Positions 1 to 8,688 of a stretch of 64,000 nucleotides of DNA are shown piece after piece. The stretch is taken from the NCBI RefSeq assembly GCF_900106535.1, contig NZ_FNOH01000008.1:1-64000 (forward strand), in the 5' to 3' direction. A program made the translations under genes and the position numbers. The notes below the pieces were generated by a model, which saw only the letters and a program-made list of their open reading frames with translations, did not search any database and had not been told where the DNA came from. This stretch comes from Myxococcus xanthus. Lineage in GTDB: Bacteria; Myxococcota; Myxococcia; Myxococcales; Myxococcaceae. Positions within the stretch are counted from its first letter, which is position 1, and every line of letters begins with the position of its first letter.

Positions 1-41
1 TCACGGAACTCCGGCGGGTATGGGGGACGTGACTTCGGCAT
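1..41 (-). CDS. IS3 OrfA-like transposase, N-terminal 13 codons (partial)
   Basis: ATG at 41 on the minus strand starts the peptide MPKSRPPYPPEFR, which runs off the window edge. The P-x-Y-P-x-E-F-R motif opens many IS3-family OrfA proteins, which carry a helix-turn-helix and are joined to OrfB by programmed frameshifting. Only the opening is visible, so family membership rests on this motif and the adjacent IS-like terminus. Confidence 0.55.
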   Translation of the reverse strand, partial: MPKSRPPYPPEFR

Positions 42-95
42 CGTGGGACCCTTTTCGCACAGCGGGTGGAACTCCACGAAACCGGGGCAACTTCA
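1..95 (-). mobile_element. End of an IS3-family-like insertion sequence (partial)
   Basis: Read on the minus strand, the sequence from 95 leftwards begins TGAAGTTGCCCCGG, the kind of terminus (TGA..TGCCCC) common in IS3-family elements. A start codon at 41 then opens a frame reading MPKSRPPYPPEFR, which is the typical N-terminus of IS3 OrfA transposases. The homology of the neighbouring recombinase gene stops exactly where this terminus begins, so the element appears to have inserted into it. The rest of the element lies outside the window, so the second terminus and the target duplication cannot be seen. Confidence 0.6.
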
Positions 96-505
96 ATGCG
101 GCTCTTTCGGGCAGTCCCCCACTGGGACAAGAGTTTCCGCAACTCCCGGAGTTGAACCTTTCGAAGGTCACGTCTCCCCAGAGCATCGCCCCAAGCAGCG
201 AGGTAGTTTCGGACGTCCCTCTTGTAGTCTTGGGACAGTCCCTTCTCTGTGAAATGCCGCATGAGCCCAGCCAGCGTTTCCTCATCAATGACGACGGGAG
301 CGTTCTCCGCTGCCGCTTGCCGCCTCGTGCGGTATTCGTCCGGGGCGCGCTCCCATAGCGCTAGTTCAGCGAGTGCCTCCCGCTCGCTGGCGACGTCGAG
401 GGCCACGACTCGGCGCTGCCTCTCTATCACCCACACCAACCTACCCCGAGCCTCACGAACTCGCCCACCTACCCACTTGCCCACCCTCCTTGGTGCTGCT
501 CCCAT
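96..505 (-). pseudogene. Tyrosine recombinase (phage/island integrase), N-terminal part, interrupted by IS
   Basis: ATG at 505 is preceded by GAGG with 6-nt spacing. The frame reads MGAAPRRVGKWVGGRV, then REALAELALWER, YKRDVRNYLAAWGDAL, GRRDLRKVQLRELRKLL and finally TARKSRI. This layout (a short beta-rich DNA-arm domain, then a helical SAM-like core-binding domain) matches integrases of myxobacterial phages and islands. After about 136 codons, at TARKSRI, recombinase-like sequence ends abruptly at an IS3-type terminus (position 95). The catalytic domain (R-H-R-Y) is therefore missing here and may lie beyond the IS. The gene sits about 95 bp from a partial tRNA-Sec, as expected for an integrase beside its attachment site. 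Confidence 0.65.
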
Positions 506-600
506 TCTGGACCTCGGTCGTTAGTGCGTCGTTAGCGCGCACCTTCCAAGTCCTTGATGGGGACGTTTTCCCTCTGTGGCCCAAGACTGCCTCCCTCGCC

Positions 601-665
601 TTCAAAACCGGTGAGGGCCGCCGAGAGGCGTCCCTGGCGAGTTCGATTCCCGTGCCCTACCGCCA
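601..665 (+). other. selC': 3' half of tRNA-Sec (selC), attachment-site remnant
   Basis: The segment reads from an anticodon loop TTCAAAA through a long variable arm (AGGGCCGCC...GGCGTCCCT), a T arm with GTTCGATTCC, and an acceptor strand GCCCTACC with G and encoded CCA (663-665). The TCA anticodon and long extra arm match selenocysteine tRNA; the E. coli selC variable arm has the same GGGCCGCC...GGTCCC pattern. No matching acceptor 5' strand (GGTAGGGC) is found upstream, so this is only the 3' half. Islands that integrate into tRNA genes leave such a 3' fragment at the end away from the intact gene, and the neighbouring integrase supports this reading. Confidence 0.7.
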
Positions 666-1038
666 ATTCCTCCGAGGGATTGCGGTCCACAGCAAGAGCA
701 TCAGAGCTGCCATCCTCCACCCAGGCACGTTCAACAGATGGCGCCAACTGTGCGTTACTACAGCACGTCTGTCAGTCTGAGGTCTAAACCGACCGCATGC
801 CTCATCAGTGAAGCACCGGTCTGGGCAAACCAGCCTTGACAACAAGGGCTCTCCCCCATCGCACAGATCGCTCCCCGGCACCACTCACGCACAGCACAAG
901 GCGTGTTCCTGAGTGGTTGAACTCCTCCCCAACCTTGACCCAAACTAGCCAAGCCCCCTTCACGACAGGTTCCCATCTACAGCAAGCAAGTGCAGTCCTC
1001 AACCCACGCATCAACAGCGCAACAAACACTGCCACATC
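666..1038. other. Non-coding gap between att remnant and defence operon
   Basis: No convincing gene is present. Towards the right the top strand becomes C/A-rich, like the following genes. The promoter of the downstream operon presumably lies here, but no clear -35/-10 pair stands out and there is no Shine-Dalgarno sequence before the start at 1039. Confidence 0.4.
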
Positions 1039-1956
1039 ATGATTCGAACCCGGCGAATTACACTCTCAAATCTCAACACATGGCTAGCAGAAAAAACCTT
1101 CAACTCAACAAACAACAACTACTCGCTTCGCCTATGGGACGAAGATCCCGCAGCTTTCAAAAACATAGAATCCGAACTAAGACTATACGTAGACGAAGCC
1201 CTAAATGACGCTCGCCAGCGACTACGTCGCGGCTTTACAGACACTCTTTCTCCATTCAAAGATACGCCCCAAGACCCCGCCGCCAACTACCCTGCCCTTC
1301 TCCACCAAGTCACGCTACAAGGATACTTGGGCGAGACACTCGGAATCATCGCCATCGAGCACTGGGGCGCACACGGACGAACAGACTGGCAAGTGCCGGC
1401 TTTTCTATTTCGATTTCACGATGTCGAATTTCAACACCTCGAACGCATCAACCAAAAATTGCGCGCAGGCGAAACATACGATCCCAACAACTCAAAGGAA
1501 ATGCGCCCCGGGAGAACTGGCGATGACGGTCTTGCATTTATACGCGATGACACCGGCCTAATCACTCACGTACTCGCAATCGAGGCCAAATGCCTAACAA
1601 AGCACAGCGCCACTACTCTCTCCGATGCCCATGCAAAAATCGCAACCACACCACAAATACCCGACAGCATCCGTGAACTAATCGAGCTACTCTCAGAATA
1701 CGACAACGCCCAAGCCCAAGGATGGCGCGAGGCCCTATTGAAGTTCAGGTACGAAGGACACAAGAACGCAACTAGACTCAACAGCGTCACATATGTCTGC
1801 GAAAACAAACCAATTCGCCCCCCCAAACCAACCTGGATGGCAGCAGACGCACCTCACTCGTCGTACAGCGCAAACCACAAACTCGAGGGGATGGAATTCC
1901 ACATAAGAGACCTCACGAAAACCATAAACACCATCTACCGAATCGCAGCCAAATGA
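1039..1956 (+). CDS. hamA: HamA-like (DUF1837) nuclease of a Hachiman-type defence system
   Basis: A 305-residue protein with a PD-(D/E)xK-like nuclease signature: an upstream GYLGE helix region, GDD at residues 161-163 and IEAK with E182-x-K184. In characterised Hachiman HamA proteins an ExK pair forms the nuclease active site, and the protein is held inactive by a partner helicase until phage infection. The length fits DUF1837/HamA. The next gene starts inside this stop codon (ATGA) and encodes a Ski2-like helicase, the canonical hamA-hamB order. Codon use is AT-richer and more C/A-skewed than in the rest of the window, suggesting acquisition. No Shine-Dalgarno sequence precedes the ATG. 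An alternative is another nuclease-helicase defence pair of the same general type. Confidence 0.62.
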   Translation: MIRTRRITLSNLNTWLAEKTFNSTNNNYSLRLWDEDPAAFKNIESELRLYVDEALNDARQRLRRGFTDTLSPFKDTPQDPAANYPALLHQVTLQGYLGETLGIIAIEHWGAHGRTDWQVPAFLFRFHDVEFQHLERINQKLRAGETYDPNNSKEMRPGRTGDDGLAFIRDDTGLITHVLAIEAKCLTKHSATTLSDAHAKIATTPQIPDSIRELIELLSEYDNAQAQGWREALLKFRYEGHKNATRLNSVTYVCENKPIRPPKPTWMAADAPHSSYSANHKLEGMEFHIRDLTKTINTIYRIAAK

Positions 1957-4900
1957 CAACTCCCGAGACCCTTCGAATAGCCAGAATCGCTCGAGTTCAA
2001 CTTGCCACCCCCGCGCTAACAGAATCACAAGCAAAACTATACAGCCAGAGCGCTCGCCTGCAAATGGGGCGATTAGGGCTCTCTAAGTTCACCTCAAACG
2101 ACATTTCAGCTTCATTGGACGAGGCACTGCTTTTGATTCAGGCAGCGCTAATTGAAAAAAAGGCCGACAAGTCCGAAAGATGGCGTTCTGGAATGAAACG
2201 CGCAGGAGAAATCCTTGAGTGGTTGTCACAGCGCGACCTTAGACGAGCAGGCCAACCACTTCATTTTCTCTCAGCGGCAGCATATCAACTCGCAGGGTAC
2301 CCAGCGCTCGCGCACGGACACATTCGCCAAATCCCAACTGGCGACCCGACGTCTGAAATTCTACGCGAATACCTCAGAGCCAACTTCCCAGGAACAATCA
2401 AAGCAATCAAATCCTACTGGGCAGGCTGCTCACGTCAGGAAACCGGCACGGACGGAACAGATGGCCACCTTTCCGACCTAGCCATCCAACACACCGTAAT
2501 GTGCATTGGACTGATTTGCGAGCACCTCCGCACAGGCCGCGAAGAAAGAGTCGCCCGTGCTCTCGACAAACTCGATAAACTCGCGAGCGGATTTCTACAC
2601 AGCAATGACCCTTACTCATGGATCCTCGCCCGACTAACAGCAGAGATCTCGCACAAGTACATCGAAACATCTCTTTGGACGCAAATAGATAACATCTCAA
2701 CGAATTCACACGAGCTCGCAGCCTCTGCTCTTTCTCAGTTTGCACGAGCCTCTTTTACAAACTGTCGCGCCCTTGTGTGGCCTTCACAAGCAAAAGGAAT
2801 CGAAAACCTCCGTACAGACGACTCTTTTATTCTATGCACACCAACAGGCTCAGGCAAGACCACAATCGCCACCCTTGCCGCAATCAAATCCCTATTCACC
2901 GCCCCCGCAACTGCTCCTAGCGACGACCAACGCCAATCCGGAAATCTCGTCCTATACTTAGTCCCATCCCGGGCACTTGCCGCTGAAGTTGAGTCTCGTC
3001 TTGAGCAGGATCTTCGCAGCGTCGCTCAAGATCCAGTCATCGTTACGGGGCTATATGGCGGAATTGACTGGGGACCTACCGACGCATGGATTGATAGCGA
3101 CCGACCTACGGTCTTGATATGCACATTCGAAAAAGCAGACGCCCTGCTTCGGTATCTCGGCATTCTTTTTCTCCACCGTGTTCGACTAGTAGTCATAGAC
3201 GAAGCACATATGGTGGATTTTGAGAGAAGCAATGCTTCCTCACTTGAAGACGGAACATCTCGTTCATTCCGCCTTGAACTACTCGGCACGCGACTCTTAC
3301 GAGCCCAAGATGCCTATAATTTTCGCATAGTAGCCCTATCCGCCGTTGCCGCTAATGCAGCTCCCGCCTTAGCCCGTTGGGTTACAACCAATCGAGACTC
3401 CGTACCGACTCGTTCAGACTACAGAAGCACCAGGCAAATGCTTGGCCGTCTAGAAGTAAGTCCCACCGGAGTTTTTCGTATTACCTACGAACTCATGGAT
3501 GGACGTTCATTGCGTTTCAAGAACGGACGGACATACGAGAAGCCATTTATTCCTGCACCGTTCCCCCCATTACCCAACGAAGTACAGGACAGCCTTGGGC
3601 CAGAAAAGCGGCTACGCGGCCCAACACTATGGGCAGCACTACACCTCGCAGCGCGCCGTTCTGACGACACCAGACCCACGGTACTTATCTCGTTAACTCA
3701 ACACATTACACCATTCGCGGAAGACTGCTTAGAACACCTAGACTCATGGAACACTCACCTCCCCGACTACTTTCCAACACCACCAGCAACTGACACGTGG
3801 GCAAATTGTCTCGCATCCGTTGCGGACTACTTTTCGGCGGACTCAATAGAGTACAAACTACTAGTCCGTGGGATAGCAGTTCACCACGGCAAACTCCCTC
3901 CGCTTGTCTCGCGTCGCTTAAAACAAGTAATCGACTCTGGCCTTGTAAAAATCATCATTGCGACTTCAACCCTTTCGGAGGGAGTAAACATCTCCGTCAA
4001 CTACCTACTGCTACCCAGCGTATTCCGTGCAAACGACGCATTCACAGTACAGGAGTTCAGCAACCTAATTGGGCGCGCAGGGCGACCAGGGGTTTCCACT
4101 GAAGGGCATGCTCTCGCCGTCCAGATGGCGGACAATGAAAAAGCTAATCGCCAGCGGCAAGGATTTGACACACTGGTACATGAACTCAAGGAAGTAACAG
4201 ACAACGCAGCACTCAACGAACAAGAAGACGCATCAAGCCCACTATTCAATTTAATATTAGCCATATGGGACGCCTGGAGCGACATCTCGCCAGACGGCAC
4301 TCAAGATGAATTTGAAGAGTGGCTCGAGATGACGGCAACCCAAAGCTCAGAAAACGCCGCCACCATACGGCTAGATGCGCTTGACAATTTCATCTTGTCA
4401 ACAATCGAAGAAGTGGAGCAAATCAAAAACGGAGAACTATCCGATACTGAACTCGAAGACGAGCTCGCCCGCATTTGGCAGAAAACATATGCCCACGCCT
4501 GTACAACTGAAGAAGACAGACTGCGCTCAGCATGGCTGACACGGGGACTGTCACTTAAAAAATTTTACCCCTCCACCGACATCAGGCGTCGGATATACAA
4601 AAGCAGCTTACCTCCGCGCTCAGCGCTGGCTCTGATCGAGAAAACTGAAGATCTTCGTTCAGCACTTCTAGACGGCTCCGATTACGCCATCTGGCCATCA
4701 AACCTTCGCTTTGAGTTCGTCGCCAAAATAGTCAACCTCGTATCAGAAGTACCTTCGTTCTACATTTCGAAGAAATTTGGCTCGAAAAGATCAGAATTCA
4801 CCGACTGGCAAAAGGTCCTCCAGTGGTGGCTCGCAAAAGACACTCTTTCGAAACAGCCCAGCCCCAAAGAACTGCCAAACTGGTTTGACTACGCGTCCCG

Positions 4901-5513
4901 AAACTTCCTATATCGCTCTAACTGGGGCATCGGAAGCAGCCTAGGACTCTTGCTAGATGCAGGTGATGGCTCAATGCCAATCCGCCCCCTTGAGATTTCC
5001 GACTGGCCACGCAGTGGCTTGCCGTGGATCGCATTCTGGCTAAAAGAACTTCTCTCCTGGGGAACTTTAGAGCCCGTGGCTGCATATCTTCTCGCGCGGG
5101 GTAACGCGGTAGATCGAAAACAAGCAGAAGCATCCGCATCCGAGTACTATTCTGCAGTGGCGGAAATGAACCTTACCCCCAATGAACTCTTAGATCCTCG
5201 ACGCATCCGTAATTGGATTCAAGCCCACGCCCCCAAACCCAGCAAGCCACTTAAGAAAAGCCACTTTGAGATAAATGTCAGGCTCACACACGATCCCTCC
5301 CATTACAACCAGGGTCGCATGAGTGTTCAGCCCATAGAAACCGAAGACGGATTAAACTGGATTGAACCTGCAGGCTACATTGTCGCAGTTAGCGACAAGC
5401 CCGAAAACTGGCCATCACAAACCCAGCACTTGGACTTCGAGCTTCTCACTGTCGAAAGACAAGTATTCGGAAGTCCGTATCTAGCGCATTCGACCGCTCA
5501 AGAGAGCCAATAG
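1953..5513 (+). CDS. hamB: HamB-like Ski2-type DExH helicase of a Hachiman-type defence system
   Basis: An 1186-residue superfamily 2 helicase. The N-terminal ~290 residues are of unrecognised fold. Motif I PTGSGKT is at 297-303, motif II DEAH at 416-419, a TSTLSEGVN segment (motif V region) near 670, and motif VI QEFSNLIGRAGRPG near 701-714, which is typical of Ski2/Hel308-like enzymes. A long helical C-terminal part (~750-1186) follows. Its start overlaps the nuclease gene by ATGA, implying translational coupling. Known HamB proteins are ATP-dependent DNA helicases that sense damaged or altered DNA and release HamA. It has the same AT-rich, C/A-skewed composition as the nuclease gene. The helicase call is firm; the Hachiman assignment depends on the partner. 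Confidence 0.65.
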   Translation: MTTPETLRIARIARVQLATPALTESQAKLYSQSARLQMGRLGLSKFTSNDISASLDEALLLIQAALIEKKADKSERWRSGMKRAGEILEWLSQRDLRRAGQPLHFLSAAAYQLAGYPALAHGHIRQIPTGDPTSEILREYLRANFPGTIKAIKSYWAGCSRQETGTDGTDGHLSDLAIQHTVMCIGLICEHLRTGREERVARALDKLDKLASGFLHSNDPYSWILARLTAEISHKYIETSLWTQIDNISTNSHELAASALSQFARASFTNCRALVWPSQAKGIENLRTDDSFILCTPTGSGKTTIATLAAIKSLFTAPATAPSDDQRQSGNLVLYLVPSRALAAEVESRLEQDLRSVAQDPVIVTGLYGGIDWGPTDAWIDSDRPTVLICTFEKADALLRYLGILFLHRVRLVVIDEAHMVDFERSNASSLEDGTSRSFRLELLGTRLLRAQDAYNFRIVALSAVAANAAPALARWVTTNRDSVPTRSDYRSTRQMLGRLEVSPTGVFRITYELMDGRSLRFKNGRTYEKPFIPAPFPPLPNEVQDSLGPEKRLRGPTLWAALHLAARRSDDTRPTVLISLTQHITPFAEDCLEHLDSWNTHLPDYFPTPPATDTWANCLASVADYFSADSIEYKLLVRGIAVHHGKLPPLVSRRLKQVIDSGLVKIIIATSTLSEGVNISVNYLLLPSVFRANDAFTVQEFSNLIGRAGRPGVSTEGHALAVQMADNEKANRQRQGFDTLVHELKEVTDNAALNEQEDASSPLFNLILAIWDAWSDISPDGTQDEFEEWLEMTATQSSENAATIRLDALDNFILSTIEEVEQIKNGELSDTELEDELARIWQKTYAHACTTEEDRLRSAWLTRGLSLKKFYPSTDIRRRIYKSSLPPRSALALIEKTEDLRSALLDGSDYAIWPSNLRFEFVAKIVNLVSEVPSFYISKKFGSKRSEFTDWQKVLQWWLAKDTLSKQPSPKELPNWFDYASRNFLYRSNWGIGSSLGLLLDAGDGSMPIRPLEISDWPRSGLPWIAFWLKELLSWGTLEPVAAYLLARGNAVDRKQAEASASEYYSAVAEMNLTPNELLDPRRIRNWIQAHAPKPSKPLKKSHFEINVRLTHDPSHYNQGRMSVQPIETEDGLNWIEPAGYIVAVSDKPENWPSQTQHLDFELLTVERQVFGSPYLAHSTAQESQ

Positions 5514-5551
5514 CCCCTCTCGAAAATCGGGACTGAACTGGCTGTTGGCAA

Positions 5552-5581
5552 GGACCATCCCCAGGTTTAGGGGCATGGTCC
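5552..5581 (+). terminator. Hairpin downstream of the helicase gene (possible terminator)
   Basis: GGACCAT+CCCC at 5552-5562 pairs with GGGG at 5570-5573 and ATGGTCC at 5575-5581, with one bulged C and a 7-nt loop. A second, overlapping dyad GGTCCAAG-AA-CTTGGACC occupies 5577-5594. There is no T tract, so intrinsic termination is uncertain; the pair may also mark an island boundary. No gene is seen in the remainder up to 5788. Confidence 0.4.
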
Positions 5582-5788
5582 AAGAACTTGGACCCTATGC
5601 ATTCTGACAGAGTATCGCCCCTCTGCGTCCGCCACCGAGGCCCAAGAAGAAGGTGGGCCGACCACGGGCAAACGATGGTGTCCTTCCGGCAGGCCAGCCG
5701 AGGCGACATCTTCCCTGACACAGGGGGCCGGTACCGTCGGTCAAGTCCCGAATCGTGTGTAGTTGGTCCGGAGGGGGTTCCGGGGGGT

Positions 5789-6259
5789 TCAGACTTCTTC
5801 GTCCGGCAGGAGCGTGAGCAGCAGCTCGTCGTCGGGACGGAGCGGGCGCCAGCCGGGGGACGGTGGCGTGGCACGGAGCGCTGCCATGATCTGATCGGCG
5901 CGCGCTTGGTGAGTTTCTAGGGTGTAGGCAAACCAAGAGCCGAGCGATTCAGCGACCTTGAAACGGTTGGCGTCGTCCATCACAGCCGGCCAGCCTTCGG
6001 GGAGGCTCTCGGCGAGTTCTCGTACGAGCACATCGCGCACTAACCGCGTGACCTGCTTGTGCCGCGCTGCCTCGGCGAGCAATCCACTGAACACCTGCAC
6101 CGCAGCGACGTCGCCCTTGCCAAGCTCATCGGCCAGTACGTACAGCGAGACGGCAGGGCGTGCCTCGGCGAAGGCAATGAGCGAATCGTAACCGCGCTCG
6201 CGGACCCGCTCATACAGGCGCGCCCTGATGCTCCCCCGCCAGGCACCTCCGTCACTCAT
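5789..6259 (-). CDS. Candidate immunity protein, tandem paralogue 2
   Basis: A 156-residue soluble protein starting MSDGGAWRGSIRARLYERV and ending WRPLRPDDELLLTLLPDEEV. I do not recognise its family. It is clearly homologous along its whole length to the gene immediately upstream (6252-6752), which it overlaps by 8 bp, so the pair arose by tandem duplication. The start at 6259 was chosen because the same MSD..AW..(K/R)..(K/R)ARLYERVRE N-terminus opens the paralogue; longer open frame upstream lies inside that paralogue. Both are co-transcribed downstream of a SitA-like toxin lipoprotein gene, where a cognate immunity gene is expected. Function is inferred from position only. Confidence 0.6.
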   Translation of the reverse strand: MSDGGAWRGSIRARLYERVRERGYDSLIAFAEARPAVSLYVLADELGKGDVAAVQVFSGLLAEAARHKQVTRLVRDVLVRELAESLPEGWPAVMDDANRFKVAESLGSWFAYTLETHQARADQIMAALRATPPSPGWRPLRPDDELLLTLLPDEEV

Positions 6260-6752
6260 CGACCTCTCCCGGAGACGAAGTCCAGACCTCTTCGTCCGGC
6301 AGGAGCGTGAGCAGCAGCTCGTCGTCGGGGGCGAGCGGACGCCAGCCGGGCGGTGGTGGCTTGGCGAGGAGCGCTGCGCTGACCTGTCTTGCTCTGTCCT
6401 GATGAGTATCTGGGGTGTAGGCAATCCACGAACTGAGCGCCTTGGCGACTTCGAAGCGGTTGGCGTCATTCAACACGGCCGGCCAGCCGTTGGGGAGACC
6501 TTCGGACAACTCGCGCACAAGTACGTCGCGAACAAAGCGTGTGACCTGCTTGCGCTGCTCCGCCTCGCCAAGCAATCCGCTCAATACTTGCACTGCTGCA
6601 ACGTCATCCTTTCCAAGCTCTTCGGCCAGCAAGTACAACGGGACGGCAGGACGCGCCTTGGCAAAGGCGGTGAGCGAATCGTAGCCGTGCTCGCGGACCC
6701 GCTCATACAGGCGTGCCTTCACGTTGCCCTTCCAGGCACGCTCGTCGCTCAT
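6252..6752 (-). CDS. Candidate immunity protein, tandem paralogue 1
   Basis: A 166-residue protein (MSDERAWKGNVKARLYERV...), helical in appearance, without signal peptide or membrane segment, hence probably cytoplasmic. Its start overlaps the stop of the SitA-like toxin gene by ATGA (6749-6752), the tight coupling usual for a toxin-immunity pair. The C-terminal sequence WRPLAPDDELLLTLLPDEEV is nearly identical to the downstream paralogue, followed by a 9-residue extension. If the pair are immunity proteins, one may protect against the local toxin while the other has drifted in specificity. I cannot name the fold. Confidence 0.6.
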   Translation of the reverse strand: MSDERAWKGNVKARLYERVREHGYDSLTAFAKARPAVPLYLLAEELGKDDVAAVQVLSGLLGEAEQRKQVTRFVRDVLVRELSEGLPNGWPAVLNDANRFEVAKALSSWIAYTPDTHQDRARQVSAALLAKPPPPGWRPLAPDDELLLTLLPDEEVWTSSPGEVDE

Positions 6753-8278
6753 CGTCCTCTCCAGCGGGTGAAGTTCATCGGGATCTTATAGTCCCTCATA
6801 TTCTTCGCGACGATCTCCAGGCTCTCGTTTCGCGTCAACATCCGTCCGGCCAACACCTCGGCCTCAAGCAATCGGCTCATGATCATCCGGTTCCATTCAC
6901 CGGGCCATGTGCGTCCCAGCTTCCAGTCGCCCCCGCCGTGGATGGCCTCGTGGTGAGCCTGCTCCAGCTTGACGCAGAACTGGTCAATGTCCATGTCGCC
7001 AGTGAAGCCGCGCTTCTCGAACCATTCGCGGAACTCTTTTGGCAGGACGTGGTGCCGCGGTGGCTCGGCCATGCCAGCCCCCGCCTTGCCCGTCACGCGC
7101 ATGGCACGCACTTCGGGTCCGTCGCCCAACGCCTCGCGCACGCCCTGCGGCAACTCGCCATGCGCCTGTGCCAGCATCACCTGGCCCGCCTGAATCCGCA
7201 CGGCGGCACTGACGACGGACAGGGAGAGGACGCCTGCGCGCACCAACTGGCGCATCATCTCCACCCACTCGGCGGACACGACCGTTCGCGTGCCCATCAT
7301 CACGCCGTTGCCTCCCACCGAGAGTCCAATGCCGAGCAAGGCGGGAGCGGACGGAGACACCGGGGGCAGCGAGAACTTCAACGCCGAAAGCAGGGTAAGC
7401 GCCTCGATGGCATCCTTGAGCACCAGCATCTTCGCGACGTTCTCGGCTCCCTTGCGCACGGTCGCGATGGTCGCGGCGAGCTCGCCCGAGAGCTGGCCTA
7501 CAAGCGCGGGGACGTCTTGCGCCGCGGCCTCCATCTGCCCGGGCTCCAGAGAGGAGAGCGCCGCCATGGCGGGCTTGAGCATCTCCTGCCAGCGCCACAG
7601 ATCCGCGAACATCCTCTCCACGCTGTAGAGCTGCTGGGCGAGCACGGCTTCAGCGAGGAGGAGAAAGTCGAGCCAGACGGCGAGCAGGAGCGAGCCCGTC
7701 ATGGCGGCCTCAAGCCGTGGGCCAGCGAGGCGCAACAGCGCGAGCTGCATGTCCGGGTCCTCCACCTCCGAGGCGGCGTTGGCCAGCCGGGTGACGGCGG
7801 CGAGGTGGGCGTCAATCCACCGCAACTGCTGGGTGCCGAAATCGACGTAGCGGACGAAAACGCCGTCTCCGACGCGAATCCCCCGCCAACGGGCCTTCAG
7901 CCTGGAGAACTCGCCGGCGATGCGGCGGGTGGGGTCCGAAACGTCGAGAAAGGCGCTGCGAAATGCCAACTGGGCCGCGAGGGCACCCTGGTGCGCATCC
8001 CTCTCCGCGCGGTCCAGGCCCACCCCTGTCACTTCCACCCGGGAGGCCTGTCGCCGATGCAGCCGCTCCGGCGTTTCGGACTCAGGCATTGAGGCGAGGA
8101 CACCCGGAGCCTCAACGCTTGGCCCCTCAACCGAGGTAGGCGCCGCCGCCTCGTGCGGCGCGTGACGGAGGTTCATCCCCCGGCCGGGCGGTGGTGTCAG
8201 TGACAGGCAGCCTGTGGACAGCAGGGCAAGAACGAGCAGCAGACCCACCCAAATTGCCCGGAGCGAGTCAGCGCGCAT
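6749..8278 (-). CDS. SitA-like polymorphic toxin lipoprotein (TIGR02269/DUF2380 type)
   Basis: A 509-residue predicted lipoprotein. The start at 8278 is preferred over an in-frame upstream extension because it gives a classical signal peptide, MRADSLRAIWVGLLLVLALL with lipobox STGC (Cys24). A long helical middle domain (~60-400) is followed by a C-terminal domain (~400-509) with HHVLPKEFREWFEKRGF, an H-rich AHHEAIHGGGDW segment and GRMLTRNE. This C-terminus is shared by myxobacterial DUF2380/TIGR02269 lipoproteins, which include SitA swarming-inhibition toxins delivered to kin by TraA-dependent outer-membrane exchange. The HH and H-x3-H residues suggest a His-metal finger nuclease, but that is inference. 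Two candidate immunity genes follow directly. Confidence 0.68.
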   Translation of the reverse strand: MRADSLRAIWVGLLLVLALLSTGCLSLTPPPGRGMNLRHAPHEAAAPTSVEGPSVEAPGVLASMPESETPERLHRRQASRVEVTGVGLDRAERDAHQGALAAQLAFRSAFLDVSDPTRRIAGEFSRLKARWRGIRVGDGVFVRYVDFGTQQLRWIDAHLAAVTRLANAASEVEDPDMQLALLRLAGPRLEAAMTGSLLLAVWLDFLLLAEAVLAQQLYSVERMFADLWRWQEMLKPAMAALSSLEPGQMEAAAQDVPALVGQLSGELAATIATVRKGAENVAKMLVLKDAIEALTLLSALKFSLPPVSPSAPALLGIGLSVGGNGVMMGTRTVVSAEWVEMMRQLVRAGVLSLSVVSAAVRIQAGQVMLAQAHGELPQGVREALGDGPEVRAMRVTGKAGAGMAEPPRHHVLPKEFREWFEKRGFTGDMDIDQFCVKLEQAHHEAIHGGGDWKLGRTWPGEWNRMIMSRLLEAEVLAGRMLTRNESLEIVAKNMRDYKIPMNFTRWRGR

Positions 8279-8558
8279 GGTCCATCCCAAGCCCACAGAG
8301 CCAAACGCCCCCGGGAACAGCGCACCTATGCCTTCCGGGAACAGCAGCCTGGATGTCATGGAGACCTCCGGAACAGGAGCCTCCTGACTACCACCCATCC
8401 CCGACATCCAAGAAAAGTCAGAATGTAGCCCCTTTGGCAGGGAGTATCTCCTCCGTGTCCTTTCGGCAGCCGAGCGTGAAGGGCCCTGGCGCCCCTCGGC
8501 ACCGTCTTCGGCCCATTGGCGTAGCGCCGAGTCCCTGGGAGCGATTTCAATACCTGAA

Positions 8559-8579
8559 GGGTCTATAAATAGTAGACCC
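8559..8579. promoter_or_regulatory. Perfect 7-bp inverted repeat between divergent toxin and kinase genes
   Basis: GGGTCTA (8559-8565) and TAGACCC (8573-8579) flank an AT-rich 7-nt spacer TAAATAG. It lies in the ~410-bp region between the divergently transcribed toxin lipoprotein (8278) and kinase (8689) genes, which otherwise contains no supported gene. The AT-rich dyad in a GC-rich context could be an operator or promoter element; no strong -35/-10 pair is visible. It is not followed by a T tract, so a terminator is unlikely. Confidence 0.4.
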
Positions 8580-8688
8580 ATGACCGCGACAGCCACCGAG
8601 CCCGACTGCCGCAGCCATGGCCAATCAGAGCGCCGGGATGCCCGTGCCAGCGCCCGCCGCGCGTCTCAACCCCACCAGGAGGCCGCCC

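Noticed and set aside
566-665. Complete tRNA-Sec gene
   Set aside because: No 5' acceptor strand complementary to GCCCTACC and no D arm are found upstream; only the 3' half fits.
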